Shown here one piece after another: positions 34,315 to 43,400 of a DNA stretch of 64,000 nucleotides (position 1 is its first letter; every line of letters starts with the position of its first letter). The notes under the pieces were generated by a model. The model was not told the origin of the DNA. It worked only from the letters and a program-made list of their open reading frames with translations, and did no database searches. Location: contig NZ_KB902602.1 of the NCBI RefSeq assembly GCF_000379605.1, positions 62,001 to 126,000 of the forward strand, read 5' to 3'. This DNA comes from Rhizobium giardinii bv. giardinii H152 (GTDB lineage: Bacteria; Pseudomonadota; Alphaproteobacteria; Rhizobiales; Rhizobiaceae). A program made the position numbers and the translations under genes.

Positions 34315-35256
34315 TCATCGGCTGATCGTTGCTTGAAGTGCGTCAATGGAAGACTGGATGCCCGCCTCGGTGGACATCGTGAAATCTTCCATTTCGAGGC
34401 TAACCCAGTCATTGTAGCCGACCATGCAAACCACCGAGAAGAATTCCTTCCACCATTGCAGATCGTGACCTGCTCCTACTGCGACGTAGTTCCAGGTCCG
34501 GTTGGCAACGTCAGTGACCTCCTTGAGTTCGAGCAGCCCGTTGACGTCGGCCAGTCCACGTTCGATGCGGGTATCCTTGCCGTGGCAGTGATGAATCGCA
34601 TCTCCGAGCGCGCGTGCCGATGCGATGGGATCGGCCCCCATCCACATTAAGTGGGACGGATCGAGGTTCATGCCGACTGTCGGGCCAACCTCGTTGCGGA
34701 GGCGGAACAGGGTTTCGGGATTCCACACGAGCATCGCCGAGAAGTTTTCGAGCGCGTATTTCTCGACGCCAACTTCCTTGGCAAGCTTCACCAGATCGTG
34801 CCAGAGCGGAAACGCGCGGTCTTCCCACTGAAAGCGATCACGCTCCGGCATCTCGTTCGGCCAACTCTTGGTGTAGACGAGCCAGTTCGGCACCGTGTCA
34901 CCGGGCGCCGCCTCCGGCAAACCGGACATGGTCACGATCTTCTTCACACCGATCTCGCCTGCAAGCCGGATGGTTTCCTCCATCTCCTTGCGGTGGCGCT
35001 TGCCCATATCGCCGGGATCGAGCGGGTTCGCGGAGCAATTGAGGGCGGCGATTTCCAGACCGCGGGCCTCGATTTCCTTGAGCTTGGACCGGAGCAGGCC
35101 CTTGTCGGCTAAAAGTTCGTCGGCACGAAAATGCGGGCCGCTCGACCATCCGCCGCCGGTCATTTCTATACCCTCGACGCCGAGCTTAACGCATTTATCG
35201 AGCATGTCGGTGAAAGAGAGGTTCGCCATCACATCAGTGCAAATCGCAAGTTTCAT
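34315..35256 (-). CDS. sugar phosphate isomerase/epimerase family TIM-barrel protein
   Basis: 313 residues: start MKLAICTDVMANLSFTDML, metal-site segments EIAALNCSANPLDP, KYALENFSAMLVWNPET, VGMNLDPSHLMWMGADP, WVSLEMEDFTMS, all of the AP-endonuclease-2/xylose-isomerase fold. It resembles the TIM-barrel proteins of inositol and inositol-isomer loci that interconvert keto-inositols, but the exact reaction is not known. It lies between a Gfo/Idh/MocA oxidoreductase and iolE in the operon, and a second paralogue is encoded upstream of that oxidoreductase. Confidence 0.88.
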   Translation of the reverse strand: MKLAICTDVMANLSFTDMLDKCVKLGVEGIEMTGGGWSSGPHFRADELLADKGLLRSKLKEIEARGLEIAALNCSANPLDPGDMGKRHRKEMEETIRLAGEIGVKKIVTMSGLPEAAPGDTVPNWLVYTKSWPNEMPERDRFQWEDRAFPLWHDLVKLAKEVGVEKYALENFSAMLVWNPETLFRLRNEVGPTVGMNLDPSHLMWMGADPIASARALGDAIHHCHGKDTRIERGLADVNGLLELKEVTDVANRTWNYVAVGAGHDLQWWKEFFSVVCMVGYNDWVSLEMEDFTMSTEAGIQSSIDALQATISR

Positions 35257-35336
35257 TGTGTCATCTTTCCAAAGAATGTGTGGGGGACGCGTTTCGGGAG
35301 GAGGACGGGAGGTGGTCCAACGCGCCCCCGGTCCTG

Positions 35337-36509
35337 TTACATAAAGTCGACCCAGGCCGAGCCCGTATCCGCCGAACGGACGCAGTTTTCCAACCAGCGC
35401 ACGCCTTCCGTGCCGGCCTTGATGCCTGGGTAGTGATGGGTCTTCAGGAAAGCTTCATCTCCGCGCGTCTTCGCGTCGATGGCCTGGGCGATCCAGAGAT
35501 AGATGTTCGCCCAGCTATCGCCGAGCCCCTCAGTATGCAATGCGCCCATGCGATCGACAGCAAGGCTCTCCTCTTCGAGATAGGGCATGCCATGATGAAG
35601 CGTGCGGTTCGGCTCGCCCTGAACCTCGTAGATCAGCTGGTCGGGATGGGAATCGGACCACTCGATCGACGCCTTGGAACCAACGAAGCGGTAACGCTGT
35701 GAACCCATGTTGCCGGCATTGACCGACGAGACCCAGAGCCGCCCGCGCGCACCGTTGTCGTAGTGCATAAGGACGGTGGCATGATCCTCGAGTGGCGCGC
35801 GGGTCGGGATAAAAGCCTTGCGGTCGCAAAGTAGTTTTTCGATCTTCATGTGCGGCAGCACCACTTCCGAAAGATAGTAGAGATGCGTGCCGATATCACC
35901 GAGAACGAAGGTCGGCCCGGCAGTCTTCGGATTGGTGCGCCATTTCACGGCTTCGCCAGCGCCAACGTCGTCACCGGAATTAAAGCCGTGGGTGTATTGC
36001 ATGTCGACGATGCGAATGTCGCCGAGCATTCCCTTCTTGACCATCGCCGCCATCTGGTGAACCAGCGGATGACCCGTAAAGCCGTAGGTGACGCCGACAA
36101 TTAGACCCTTTTCCTCGGCCAATTTGGCGACTTCATCGCATTCAGCGACAGTGAAAAAGAGCGGCTTTTCGCAGATCACATGCAACCCGGCCTCAAGGCA
36201 AGCCTTGGTGATCTCGTAATGGGTAAAGTTCGGTGTTGCGATCGACACCACGTCGACACCGTCCTCGCGGGAGGATTCGCCTGCGATCAGCGCCTTGTAG
36301 TCGGGATAGCAGCGATCGAGGGCCACGCCCAGATTGACGCCGAAATCCTGGCCTCGTTCAACATCCAGATCGAAGGCACCAGCCACCAGTTGATAATTGC
36401 CGTCGCGCAACGCTCCTGTGCGGTGCTTGTACCCCACCTGGCCGGTGCGCCCGCCACCGACCATTCCCCAGCGCAGTGGGCGCGAAATCAGTCGTTCTCC
36501 GTTGATCAT
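35337..36509 (-). CDS. Gfo/Idh/MocA family oxidoreductase
   Basis: 390 residues. The NAD(P) site RWGMVGGGRTGQVGYKHRT is at about 13-30, the catalytic region LHVICEKPLFFTVAECDEV with the EKP motif is near 110, and the C-terminal substrate domain follows, with WRTNPKTAGPTFVLGDIGTH. Family members include myo- and scyllo-inositol dehydrogenases. Its place in the inositol operon, with no other IdhA in view, makes an inositol (or inositol-isomer) dehydrogenase role likely. The length is longer than IolG (about 340), closer to the IolX/IolW-like or MocA-like subgroup. GAAGAGGTTACCGAG precedes the ATG. Confidence 0.88.
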   Translation of the reverse strand: MINGERLISRPLRWGMVGGGRTGQVGYKHRTGALRDGNYQLVAGAFDLDVERGQDFGVNLGVALDRCYPDYKALIAGESSREDGVDVVSIATPNFTHYEITKACLEAGLHVICEKPLFFTVAECDEVAKLAEEKGLIVGVTYGFTGHPLVHQMAAMVKKGMLGDIRIVDMQYTHGFNSGDDVGAGEAVKWRTNPKTAGPTFVLGDIGTHLYYLSEVVLPHMKIEKLLCDRKAFIPTRAPLEDHATVLMHYDNGARGRLWVSSVNAGNMGSQRYRFVGSKASIEWSDSHPDQLIYEVQGEPNRTLHHGMPYLEEESLAVDRMGALHTEGLGDSWANIYLWIAQAIDAKTRGDEAFLKTHHYPGIKAGTEGVRWLENCVRSADTGSAWVDFM

Positions 36510-36586
36510 CTCGGTAACCTCTTCAATTGAAGCCTCGGGCGCCCATTCGTTTGCTGACCACCTTGTCGAGGCAATAACTACCCTGC

Positions 36587-36615
36587 CGGAGACCGCCCAT
36601 TGGGCGGCATCTCCG
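36587..36615 (-). terminator. intra-operon hairpin
   Basis: CGGAGACCGCCC and GGGCGGCATCTCCG pair over 12 bp (with two unpaired bases) around a short ATT loop in the 159-bp gap between the TIM-barrel gene (36669-37571) and the Gfo/Idh/MocA gene. No T tract follows on the minus strand, so attenuation or mRNA stabilisation is more likely than full termination. Confidence 0.5.
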
Positions 36616-36668
36616 TTACATTTCTCGATTTCTGTCGTGTGCTCTGGTTCTCGCCGCTAGAGCATGCA

Positions 36669-37571
36669 TTACTTCTTGAAGTAGCGGTCGATGTATTCCT
36701 GCATTTTGTTGCGCATGAACTTGCTTGACTCATCCGCTCGATCTTCCCAGGCGAAGACGCAAGAGGTCATGATGCCGTCGAAGCCGATCTCGGCGAGCGT
36801 GCCGAAGAAGTCGTCCCACGGCACTTCGCCCTGGCCGATATTCAGATGTTGGTGCACGCGAGCATTGGTACCAGGCGGGTTCAGGATGTAGCGAAGCCCA
36901 GAACTTGCCTTGTGATTGAACGTGTCGCCGACATGCACATGTGCCAGCACATCCTTTGCCTCGCGCAGCATGGCCTTGGTATCGTCTCCGAAATAGAAGG
37001 TATGCGGCGCGCAATAGAGGAACTTCACATTCTTCGAATTGACCGTCCGGATGATGTCGAGCGCCGGCTGCAACGTCTCGCACCAGTCCTCCGGGTGCGG
37101 CTCCACGTGCAGGTTGATGCCTTCTCGCTCAAAGATCGGGACGAGTTCCTCCATGGAGCGCCACCAGGCGTCCTCACAGGCCTCGATCATCGAACCCGTG
37201 TGGCAGCAATAGCAGGAGCCCTTGTCGGGATGCGGACCGCGGCCGAACTCCGAATTCATCGTGTCGACTTCAAGCTCGATCGCAATCTCGATGGCACGCT
37301 TCCAGTGCTTGACCGCGGCCTGTCGCTCTGCTTCGTCGTTCGACGCCCAGCGATACATCGGCAGAAGTGAGGCGATCTTCACGTTCTCGGCAGCGAGTGC
37401 CTTCTTGAAAGATCGGATTCGTTCAGGGAACACACGCGGCGCCTTGAACCATTCCAGAAAATCCGCACGCGGCGACAGTTCGATCCACTCATAGCCGAGC
37501 TCGGCAACCTTCGCCGGCAATTCCTCTAGGCTGGTGAACCGGTGCATGTGAGGGTCGAGGGCAATCTTCAT
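36669..37571 (-). CDS. sugar phosphate isomerase/epimerase family TIM-barrel protein
   Basis: 300 residues starting MKIALDPHMHRFTSLEELPA; metal ligands expected in INLHVEPHPEDWCETLQPAL, KFLYCAPHTFYFGDD and GIMTSCVFAWEDRAD. It belongs to the same TIM-barrel superfamily as the product of 34315-35256, but identity between the two is low, so it is not a recent duplicate. It is the first enzyme gene after the ABC transporter genes. GGAGTAAGACCG precedes the ATG. Substrate unknown; a keto-inositol or inositol isomer is a fair guess. Confidence 0.87.
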   Translation of the reverse strand: MKIALDPHMHRFTSLEELPAKVAELGYEWIELSPRADFLEWFKAPRVFPERIRSFKKALAAENVKIASLLPMYRWASNDEAERQAAVKHWKRAIEIAIELEVDTMNSEFGRGPHPDKGSCYCCHTGSMIEACEDAWWRSMEELVPIFEREGINLHVEPHPEDWCETLQPALDIIRTVNSKNVKFLYCAPHTFYFGDDTKAMLREAKDVLAHVHVGDTFNHKASSGLRYILNPPGTNARVHQHLNIGQGEVPWDDFFGTLAEIGFDGIMTSCVFAWEDRADESSKFMRNKMQEYIDRYFKK

Positions 37572-37598
37572 CGGTCTTACTCCGTTATCTTTCTTTTT

Positions 37599-38420
37599 TC
37601 ACTTTGCCGGGATCGGCGGCGGATGGCCGTCATGGCTCGCCATGTAGCTCTCCACCTCGGCACCCAGATCCGCCAAAGCTTCGCCGCCCGCCATCAAATC
37701 GGTGATCTCCTCGCGCGACCTTTCGCCCTTGCGGAAATTGGCGGCGACCGCACCCCGGATCAGGACGGCGAAGTGGTCGCCAACCGCGATGGCATGGGTG
37801 ACCTGGTGGGTAATGAAGATGACGGCGATCCCTCGCCTCTTTGCCTCCAACACGATTCTAAGGACGTGAGATGCCTGCTTGACGCCCAATGCTGCCGTCG
37901 GCTCGTCAAGGATCAGGACGCGGGCACCGAAATGCACGGCGCGGGCTATCGCCAGAGACTGTCGCTCACCGCCCGAAAGACCGCCAATCAGTCGGTCTCC
38001 GTCAACGATACGGGTGATGCCGAAGCCCTGCACCGCCTTTACCGCAATTTCGTTGGCTTTCTTGCGGTCGTAGATCTTGAAAGGCCAGAGGCCCTTGGTG
38101 GGCTCCGCACCGATGAAGAACGAGCGGCCGATGCTCATCAGCGGGAATGTTCCGCCAAACTGATGCACGGTGGAGATGCCCATGCGCTGCGCATCTCGCG
38201 GGCCACTGAAATCGACGGGATTTCCGTCCATCAGCACTTCGCCCGAATTTGGCTTGTAAACGCCTGCCAGCGTCTTGATGAGTGTGGATTTGCCTGCCCC
38301 GTTGTCCCCCAGGAGGCACAGCACCTCCCCCGCATGCACCTTCATCGAGATATCGTGAAGGACATCGATCGGGCCAAAAGACTTGTTGACGTTTCTCAGT
38401 TCAAGGATTGGCGTGGTCAT
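37599..38420 (-). CDS. sugar ABC transporter ATPase (CUT2 type)
   Basis: 273 residues, a single nucleotide-binding domain: Walker A LLGDNGAGKSTLIKTLAG (about 36-53), signature LSGGERQSLAIARAV, Walker B VLILDEPTAALGV. CUT2 transporters such as ribose or galactose often use a double ATPase of about 500 residues; the alpha-proteobacterial fructose-type and inositol-type systems use this half-size form. Couples ATP hydrolysis to import by the permease whose gene ends 10 bp upstream. Confidence 0.92.
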   Translation of the reverse strand: MTTPILELRNVNKSFGPIDVLHDISMKVHAGEVLCLLGDNGAGKSTLIKTLAGVYKPNSGEVLMDGNPVDFSGPRDAQRMGISTVHQFGGTFPLMSIGRSFFIGAEPTKGLWPFKIYDRKKANEIAVKAVQGFGITRIVDGDRLIGGLSGGERQSLAIARAVHFGARVLILDEPTAALGVKQASHVLRIVLEAKRRGIAVIFITHQVTHAIAVGDHFAVLIRGAVAANFRKGERSREEITDLMAGGEALADLGAEVESYMASHDGHPPPIPAK

Positions 38421-38429
38421 CGTCTGTCC

Positions 38430-39434
38430 TCACTTCTTCTTCGGGGAATAGGTCAGGGCCATAATGCGGAACGTGTTGTTCATCAGCACTGCGAGCAGCA
38501 ACATGACACCGATGATGAGGCTCGACCAATTGCGGTCGAAGGACGTGAAATAGATGCCTTGGTTAACGATGGCGAAAGTAATCGTGCCCAGAAAGATGCC
38601 GATAACCGAGCCGAAACCGCCCGTCAGCAACACGCCGCCCACCACGACCGCGATGATCGAGTTGAAGATGAACGTCATGCCGGCCGAGACCTGGGCGACG
38701 TTGAACAGGATCGCCTGGCACATTCCGAGAAAGGCAGCACTCACAGACGATAGTACGAATAGCGTCACCGTCAGCTTGTCTGTCGGGATGCCCGCATTGC
38801 GTGCGCTCACCTTGTCGCCGCCCAGGGCGAAAAGCCAGCTTCCGAAAGGCGAATAGTGGACGTAGAAGACATAGATCACTGTCAGAACCATCCACCAGAT
38901 GATGGTTACCTGAAAACTTCCGCCGATGAATTGGCCGAACAGCGCCTTTGCGACAGCGCCGGATTGGGCCGGGCTCAAGGCCACGCTGGTCGTCCCCGTG
39001 AGAAACACGGAGCAGCCCAGAATGAGCCCTTGCACGGCAAAAAGCGTCCCGAGCGTGACGATCAGCGATGGCACTGCTGTGCGTATAACCAAGAAGCCGT
39101 TGATGAGGCCGACAACCAAGCCGAGCGTAAGCGAGCCGACCACACCAAGCCAAATCGGCAAGCCGTAGTAGCCGGAGATGATCGCGACGGTCAAAGCTCC
39201 CGCAGGGATCATCGCACCAATTGAAATGTCCAGTTCGCCGGAGATCATGAGAAGTCCGACCGGGATTGCGACAATACCGAGATTGGCGGCAACGTTCAGC
39301 CAGCTTGCCGCGCCGGCAGGCTTCAGGAATTCGACGCTACCAAAGACAACGAAGAAGACAAGTACGAATACAAGACCAAGAAAAGCGCCAGATTCCGGGC
39401 GACGAAGAAGATCGCCCACAGGGAAATTTTTCAC
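38430..39434 (-). CDS. sugar ABC transporter permease (CUT2 type)
   Basis: About 334 residues. I place the start at the GTG at 39434 (KNFPVGDLLRRP), which has CTGGAG nine bases upstream; the longer open frame runs back through the hairpin region and lacks a ribosome site. Nine or ten hydrophobic helices, with the conserved BPD_transp_2 segments GELDISIGAMIPAGALTVAI and SARNAGIPTDKLTVTLFVLS. Forms the membrane channel for the sugar captured by the product of 39571-40545. Confidence 0.9.
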   Translation of the reverse strand: MKNFPVGDLLRRPESGAFLGLVFVLVFFVVFGSVEFLKPAGAASWLNVAANLGIVAIPVGLLMISGELDISIGAMIPAGALTVAIISGYYGLPIWLGVVGSLTLGLVVGLINGFLVIRTAVPSLIVTLGTLFAVQGLILGCSVFLTGTTSVALSPAQSGAVAKALFGQFIGGSFQVTIIWWMVLTVIYVFYVHYSPFGSWLFALGGDKVSARNAGIPTDKLTVTLFVLSSVSAAFLGMCQAILFNVAQVSAGMTFIFNSIIAVVVGGVLLTGGFGSVIGIFLGTITFAIVNQGIYFTSFDRNWSSLIIGVMLLLAVLMNNTFRIMALTYSPKKK

Positions 39435-39521
39435 GTGTTTCACTCCAGTGTTGTCCGCAAGCTGAGAATGGCCGGCATCGATCAGCGCCCTTGCAGCTTT
39501 CGCGAGTTCGCGAGCACATCT

Positions 39522-39550
39522 CTCGATCCGCGGCAAAGGCGCGGATCGAG
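39522..39550 (-). terminator. perfect hairpin between binding-protein and permease genes
   Basis: CTCGATCCGCG (39522-39532) and CGCGGATCGAG (39540-39550) form an 11-bp perfect stem with a 7-base loop. It lies 20 bp after the stop of the binding-protein gene and before the permease. No strong T tract follows. This position is usual for structures that stabilise the 5' part of the mRNA and give excess binding protein. Confidence 0.6.
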
Positions 39551-39570
39551 GCGAAGCGTGGAAGAGCTCC

Positions 39571-40545
39571 TTATCGAGCGCCCTTCGAGACACCAGTCAA
39601 CGTGGCTTCGATGTTGGACTTGTCGACAATACCGGGACCGGTCAGAACCGGTGCCGTTGGCAGATCGGTTCCGAAGTCGATCGCGGAGGCCAGAAGGGTG
39701 ACCGCCAGAAGAGACTGAAGATAGGGCTGCTGGTCAATTGCAAAGCCTTGCGTCCCGTCCTTGATGCGGTCGAGACCCGACTGGTTAAGGTCGAAAGTTC
39801 CGAGAAGAACTGTTTCCGTCTTGCCGGCCTGCAGAACGCCGATAGCGGCTGAGTCCGCATCTCCGGCGGAGATGGTAATCACACCATCAATGCTGGCGTC
39901 TTGGAGCAATGTCGCCTTGATGGCTTCGGCGACCGCGGTAGCATCGCCAAAACTCGTCGCCGGCAGTGGCAATTGCTTGGCGGCGCCGCCGGCCTTCGTA
40001 ATTCCGTCGATCACACCCTTGCAGCGAGCTTCCAGATTGGCGGCGCCGGGAACAGTGTTGACGCAGAGCACGTTTTTCTTGCCGTTCTTCGAGAAGTACT
40101 CGCCACCTGCGACGCCCGCAATGTATTCATCCGAGCCGACATAGTTGATGGCGCCGAGTTCCTGTGCCTTTTCATATCCACCGGCATTCATCAGGATGAC
40201 CTTGATGCCCGCGCTGATCGCTTCCTTGATGGCCGGATCCTCCCCTTCCGGCACCCAGTTCGGAATGACGAGCCCATCGACCTTCTGGCTGATCGCAGTC
40301 TGAATGAGCTGCACGACGTCGGGAGCAAAGTTATCATAGGTCTGAAGACGAAGGTAATTCACCGTGCCGCCATTCGCCTCGACGATCACGCGAGCGTCAT
40401 CGACACCCTTCTTGATAATGTTCCAGAAAGCGTCGTCGTTCTTCCCGCCGACGACTGCGATGTTCGCTGCATAGACCGCCGGAGCAGCAAAAGATACAAC
40501 CGTAGTCGCCAACAATGCTGCACAGAAGTGCTTCAAAATTCCCAT
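39571..40545 (-). CDS. sugar ABC transporter periplasmic binding protein, inositol-type candidate
   Basis: 324 residues from the ATG at 40545, with GGGAGGAAGAA upstream. Signal peptide 1-26 (ALLATTVVSFAAPAVYA). Mature part is a ribose/galactose-type (Peripla_BP_4) protein: ANIAVVGGKNDDAFWNIIKK, VDGLVIPNWVPEGEDPAIKE, GVITISAGDADSAAIGVLQA. First gene of the 12-kb inositol operon, so the ligand is likely myo-inositol or an isomer. The upstream 20-bp palindrome faces the LacI-type regulator. Confidence 0.9.
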   Translation of the reverse strand: MGILKHFCAALLATTVVSFAAPAVYAANIAVVGGKNDDAFWNIIKKGVDDARVIVEANGGTVNYLRLQTYDNFAPDVVQLIQTAISQKVDGLVIPNWVPEGEDPAIKEAISAGIKVILMNAGGYEKAQELGAINYVGSDEYIAGVAGGEYFSKNGKKNVLCVNTVPGAANLEARCKGVIDGITKAGGAAKQLPLPATSFGDATAVAEAIKATLLQDASIDGVITISAGDADSAAIGVLQAGKTETVLLGTFDLNQSGLDRIKDGTQGFAIDQQPYLQSLLAVTLLASAIDFGTDLPTAPVLTGPGIVDKSNIEATLTGVSKGAR

Positions 40546-40661
40546 TTCTTCCTCCCATTTCCCATCATCAGATGGCTCCACAAAATGCGTATTGATGTGT
40601 AACGCGAGAAGTGTCAGAATGAAACCTGCTTCGTTTTCAATGCGCTTTTTTATTCCAAAAC

Positions 40662-40681
40662 ATGTCATTCATGAATGACAT
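40662..40681. promoter_or_regulatory. perfect 20-bp palindrome, LacI-type operator candidate
   Basis: ATGTCATTCATGAATGACAT is identical to its reverse complement. It lies 19 bp before the start of the LacI-family gene and 117 bp before the binding-protein gene, in the only gap between the two divergent units. LacI-family proteins bind even-length palindromes with a central CG or similar step; here the centre is AT. Confidence 0.75.
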
Positions 40682-40699
40682 TTCCAGGGATGTTGACAG

Positions 40700-41740
40700 A
40701 TGAACAGACCGACGATGGCTGATCTGGCGAAGACTGCGAATGTCAGTCTTTCCACCCTCAACCGACTTTTGCACGGAACAGGAACAGTGCGGGCGGAAAC
40801 GATAGACCGAATTCTGGATGCAGCGGACGAAATCGGATTCTATGGGCTTGGTGCGTTACGCCAACGCAAGCGCGAGAACCTGCCGCATCGTCGGCTTGCC
40901 TTCCTGATGCAGCAGTCGCATCGGCCGTTGTACCAGTTGTGGGCAGAAGGGATCACGTCAGCATCCATGCTCCGCAGCGACGCCGTCATCAAGCCCGAAG
41001 TCGTCTTCGAGGACGACCTTTCCCCCGAAGCAGTCTCCACGAATTTGCTGAAAATGGGTGAATCGGCTGATGCCATTGCGGTAATAACGGCTGATCATCC
41101 GCTGGTTAGTCAGGCAATAGATGAATTGCGCGCCATGGGTATTCCCGTTGTTGCCTATGTCACCGATCTTTCGGCCGCTAGCCGGGCGGGCTTTGTGGGC
41201 ACCGACAATTGGAAGAGGGGCCGAACCGCCGCCTGGTTCATCAGCCAGACGACCGAGGGCCCCGCCACCGTCGTTCCCCTTGTCGGAAGCAATCGCTATC
41301 AGTGCCAGGACATAGCGGATGCAAGCTTCCGGTCGTACATGCGTGAGCATGCGCCCGAAATTCATGTCAGCGAAACACTTCTTACCCACGAGGTTCCAGA
41401 AAACGCTTATGCTATTGTTCGCAGGTTGATAGACGAAGAACCGGACCTCAGAGGCATCTTTGTCAATGGCGGCGGCATTTCGGGGGTTTTGAGAGCCTTG
41501 CGCGAGCTGTCGCCGGAGCAGCAACGCAAGATCCGGATCGTTTGTAGCGATATCGGGCCGGAGACGCGTAAAGGGCTGAGCGAGGGTTTGATCACCGCAT
41601 CGCTGTGCCATCCCCTGGAAAGAATGCCCCGGGAGCTCATCGACGTCATGTTGCGGCTGATCGAGCGAAGAGACGCAGCGTCGATCGAACAGCGGATTGT
41701 TCCTTTTGACATCCTTACCCCCGAAAGCATGTGGACGTGA
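40700..41740 (+). CDS. LacI family transcriptional regulator
   Basis: 346 residues. The HTH and hinge are at 1-60 (MADLAKTANVSLSTLNRLLH and VRAETIDRILDAADEIGFYG). The C-terminal periplasmic-binding-like sensor domain spans about 65-340. Divergent from the inositol operon and facing the perfect palindrome, so it most likely represses that operon and itself until an inositol-derived ligand binds. Other rhizobia use RpiR-type IolR for chromosomal iol genes, so a LacI regulator here is a difference worth noting. Ligand unknown. Confidence 0.9.
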   Translation: MNRPTMADLAKTANVSLSTLNRLLHGTGTVRAETIDRILDAADEIGFYGLGALRQRKRENLPHRRLAFLMQQSHRPLYQLWAEGITSASMLRSDAVIKPEVVFEDDLSPEAVSTNLLKMGESADAIAVITADHPLVSQAIDELRAMGIPVVAYVTDLSAASRAGFVGTDNWKRGRTAAWFISQTTEGPATVVPLVGSNRYQCQDIADASFRSYMREHAPEIHVSETLLTHEVPENAYAIVRRLIDEEPDLRGIFVNGGGISGVLRALRELSPEQQRKIRIVCSDIGPETRKGLSEGLITASLCHPLERMPRELIDVMLRLIERRDAASIEQRIVPFDILTPESMWT

Positions 41741-41775
41741 GCGTCGCTTGTTTCGTTGGCTGAACGGAGTTTTAC

Positions 41776-42113
41776 TTGTCTCGTCCTGCTGAATTTGTGA
41801 CCGGGCGGGAAGCAATCCTGACGTTTCTTTCTGCAAAATGGCGGCGAGAGCTGGATTACCGGTTGATCAAGGAACTCTGGGCCATTGGCGGCAATCGGAT
41901 CGCCGTCGGATTTGCCTACGAGTGGCATGACGACGGTAGCAACTGTTCCGATCGTCCGGGAACGAGAACTGGGAGTTCGACGACAGTGGCCTGATGCGAA
42001 GGCGCTATGCCTGCATTAACGACCTGCCTTTTCCGGCCGACGGCCGCAGCTTCCGCTGGCCGCTTGGCCGCAGGCCAGTTGATCATCCCGGTCTCAGCGA
42101 CCTGGGTTTTTAG
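41776..42113 (+). pseudogene. DUF1348 / SnoaL-like protein, broken
   Basis: The first frame reads [20 protein letters not shown] then [10 protein letters not shown] and [15 protein letters not shown]. After a base loss near 41945 the next frame reads [20 protein letters not shown] and [20 protein letters not shown] and ends at TAG 42111-42113. Together they cover most of a DUF1348 protein; the first 40-50 residues expected upstream are missing. Small NTF2-like proteins of unknown role. Confidence 0.65.
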
Positions 42114-42129
42114 TACAGCCAGTCTCTCT

Positions 42130-42973
42130 TTGTATTTTGCCGTCAACGGCAGCGGCTCAGGAGCATGTCTTGAATCCTCGGTTTCAGAACGCATTTTCCC
42201 AACGCACGAAGACGCCATTGAGGCCGATGCCTTCGTCAGCCTGCACAAGCTCTCACCCGAACATCTCCGGGCTGAGGAGGATTTCGGATGCCTTGTCATC
42301 AACTGCGGATGCGCGATCTCGTTGCCAAGCGTACCAGCGATCGGCCTAAATCGTGTTCTGGGGCTGGGCTCTGTCGAAGATCTGGACAAAGCATATAAAT
42401 GGATCCGAGCAAGGGCGGGGAACCGCTTCCTGCAATTGAATGTGGACGCTGTCTCGGACGAGGTGAGAAACTGGATCCAGACCAAGGGTCTGCCTGAGCA
42501 CGGTCCCGGATGGGCAAAGCTTACCCGCAGCGCGCCTTTTAGCAACCTCGATGCGCCGGTGAGTGTGCTTACCCGAAGAGTTCAAGGCGACGAATGCCTG
42601 CTCTTCGGATCGGTGATGTGCAGGGGATTCAACTTCCCGCCAAGCTTGGCCGCCCTTTGGTCAGCCATTGTGGGCAAAGAGGGCTGGTCGTGTTTTTTCG
42701 CTCTTGACGATGAAACGCCTATCGGCACCGGCGCCATGTACGTCTCGGGTTCATATGCTTGGCTGGGTGGCGGTACCACAGTCCCCGAGTTTCGGAACCG
42801 GGGCGTTCAAAAGGCGCTCATCCAGGCTCGCACCGACTACGGTATCGCACAAGGCGTTTCGACGTTCGCCGTCGAAACAGAAGTACCTTCAACTGACAAC
42901 CCAATATCTCTATGACAACCTCAGGAAAATGGGCTTGCAGCACGCGTACGACCGGAAGAACTTCAAGCTGTAG
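42130..42973 (+). pseudogene. GNAT N-acetyltransferase, frameshifted at both ends
   Basis: The main frame encodes a GNAT-type protein with an N-terminal extension (HEDAIEADAFVSLHKLSPEH). The acetyl-CoA region is AWLGGGTTVPEFRNRGVQKA then LIQARTDYGIAQGV. The last 15-20 residues lie in another frame (YDNLRKMGLQHAYDRKNFKL, stop at 42971-42973) because of one extra base near 42912. No plausible start codon is seen; a TTG at 42130 is the best available. It is likely non-functional, or functional with a shortened C-terminus ending at 42915. Confidence 0.65.
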
Positions 42974-43400
42974 CACATCTGGCGATCTTCCTTCCGGCCA
43001 GCGTGTGAGTTTCTGGATCGTCACATAGAAGCCTGCTCCTGTACGGTTTCAGGGCAGCTGCATTGCGTCCTGATCATCGCAGATGCTAAATGCCGGGAGG
43101 TCCTCCCTGATCGACACAGTGAATCGCCATCTTTCTTATATTGCGCCCTATCCGGCACTCCCCTGGCCTCCCGCTTCGGGCCGGAGAGCGGAATTAATTA
43201 CCGCTTCGCGCCGTCATGTTTGGACGTTTGGGCGGTTAACTTCGCGTCGTAAAAGCGGCCGGTCAGCCTTCCGGCACACTGGATGCGACGACAAAAATTC
43301 CTAGTCGATAATGATGCAGCCGGTGCGATAGTTGTTTGTTATCGCAGACCTTTCGCGTGTAATCCGAAATGAGCTTCCGCAAAGACTCGGTGTTCCTTAT
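42974..43400. other. intergenic region between converging units
   Basis: No coding frame with a domain. It collects the 3' ends of the GNAT remnant and the polyol operon. GGCCGGTCAGCCTTCCGGC near 43257 is a weak hairpin that could act as a terminator. Confidence 0.4.

Noticed and set aside
37542-38753. 403-codon plus-strand frame
   Set aside because: Antisense to the sugar ATPase and permease genes, which have all expected motifs.
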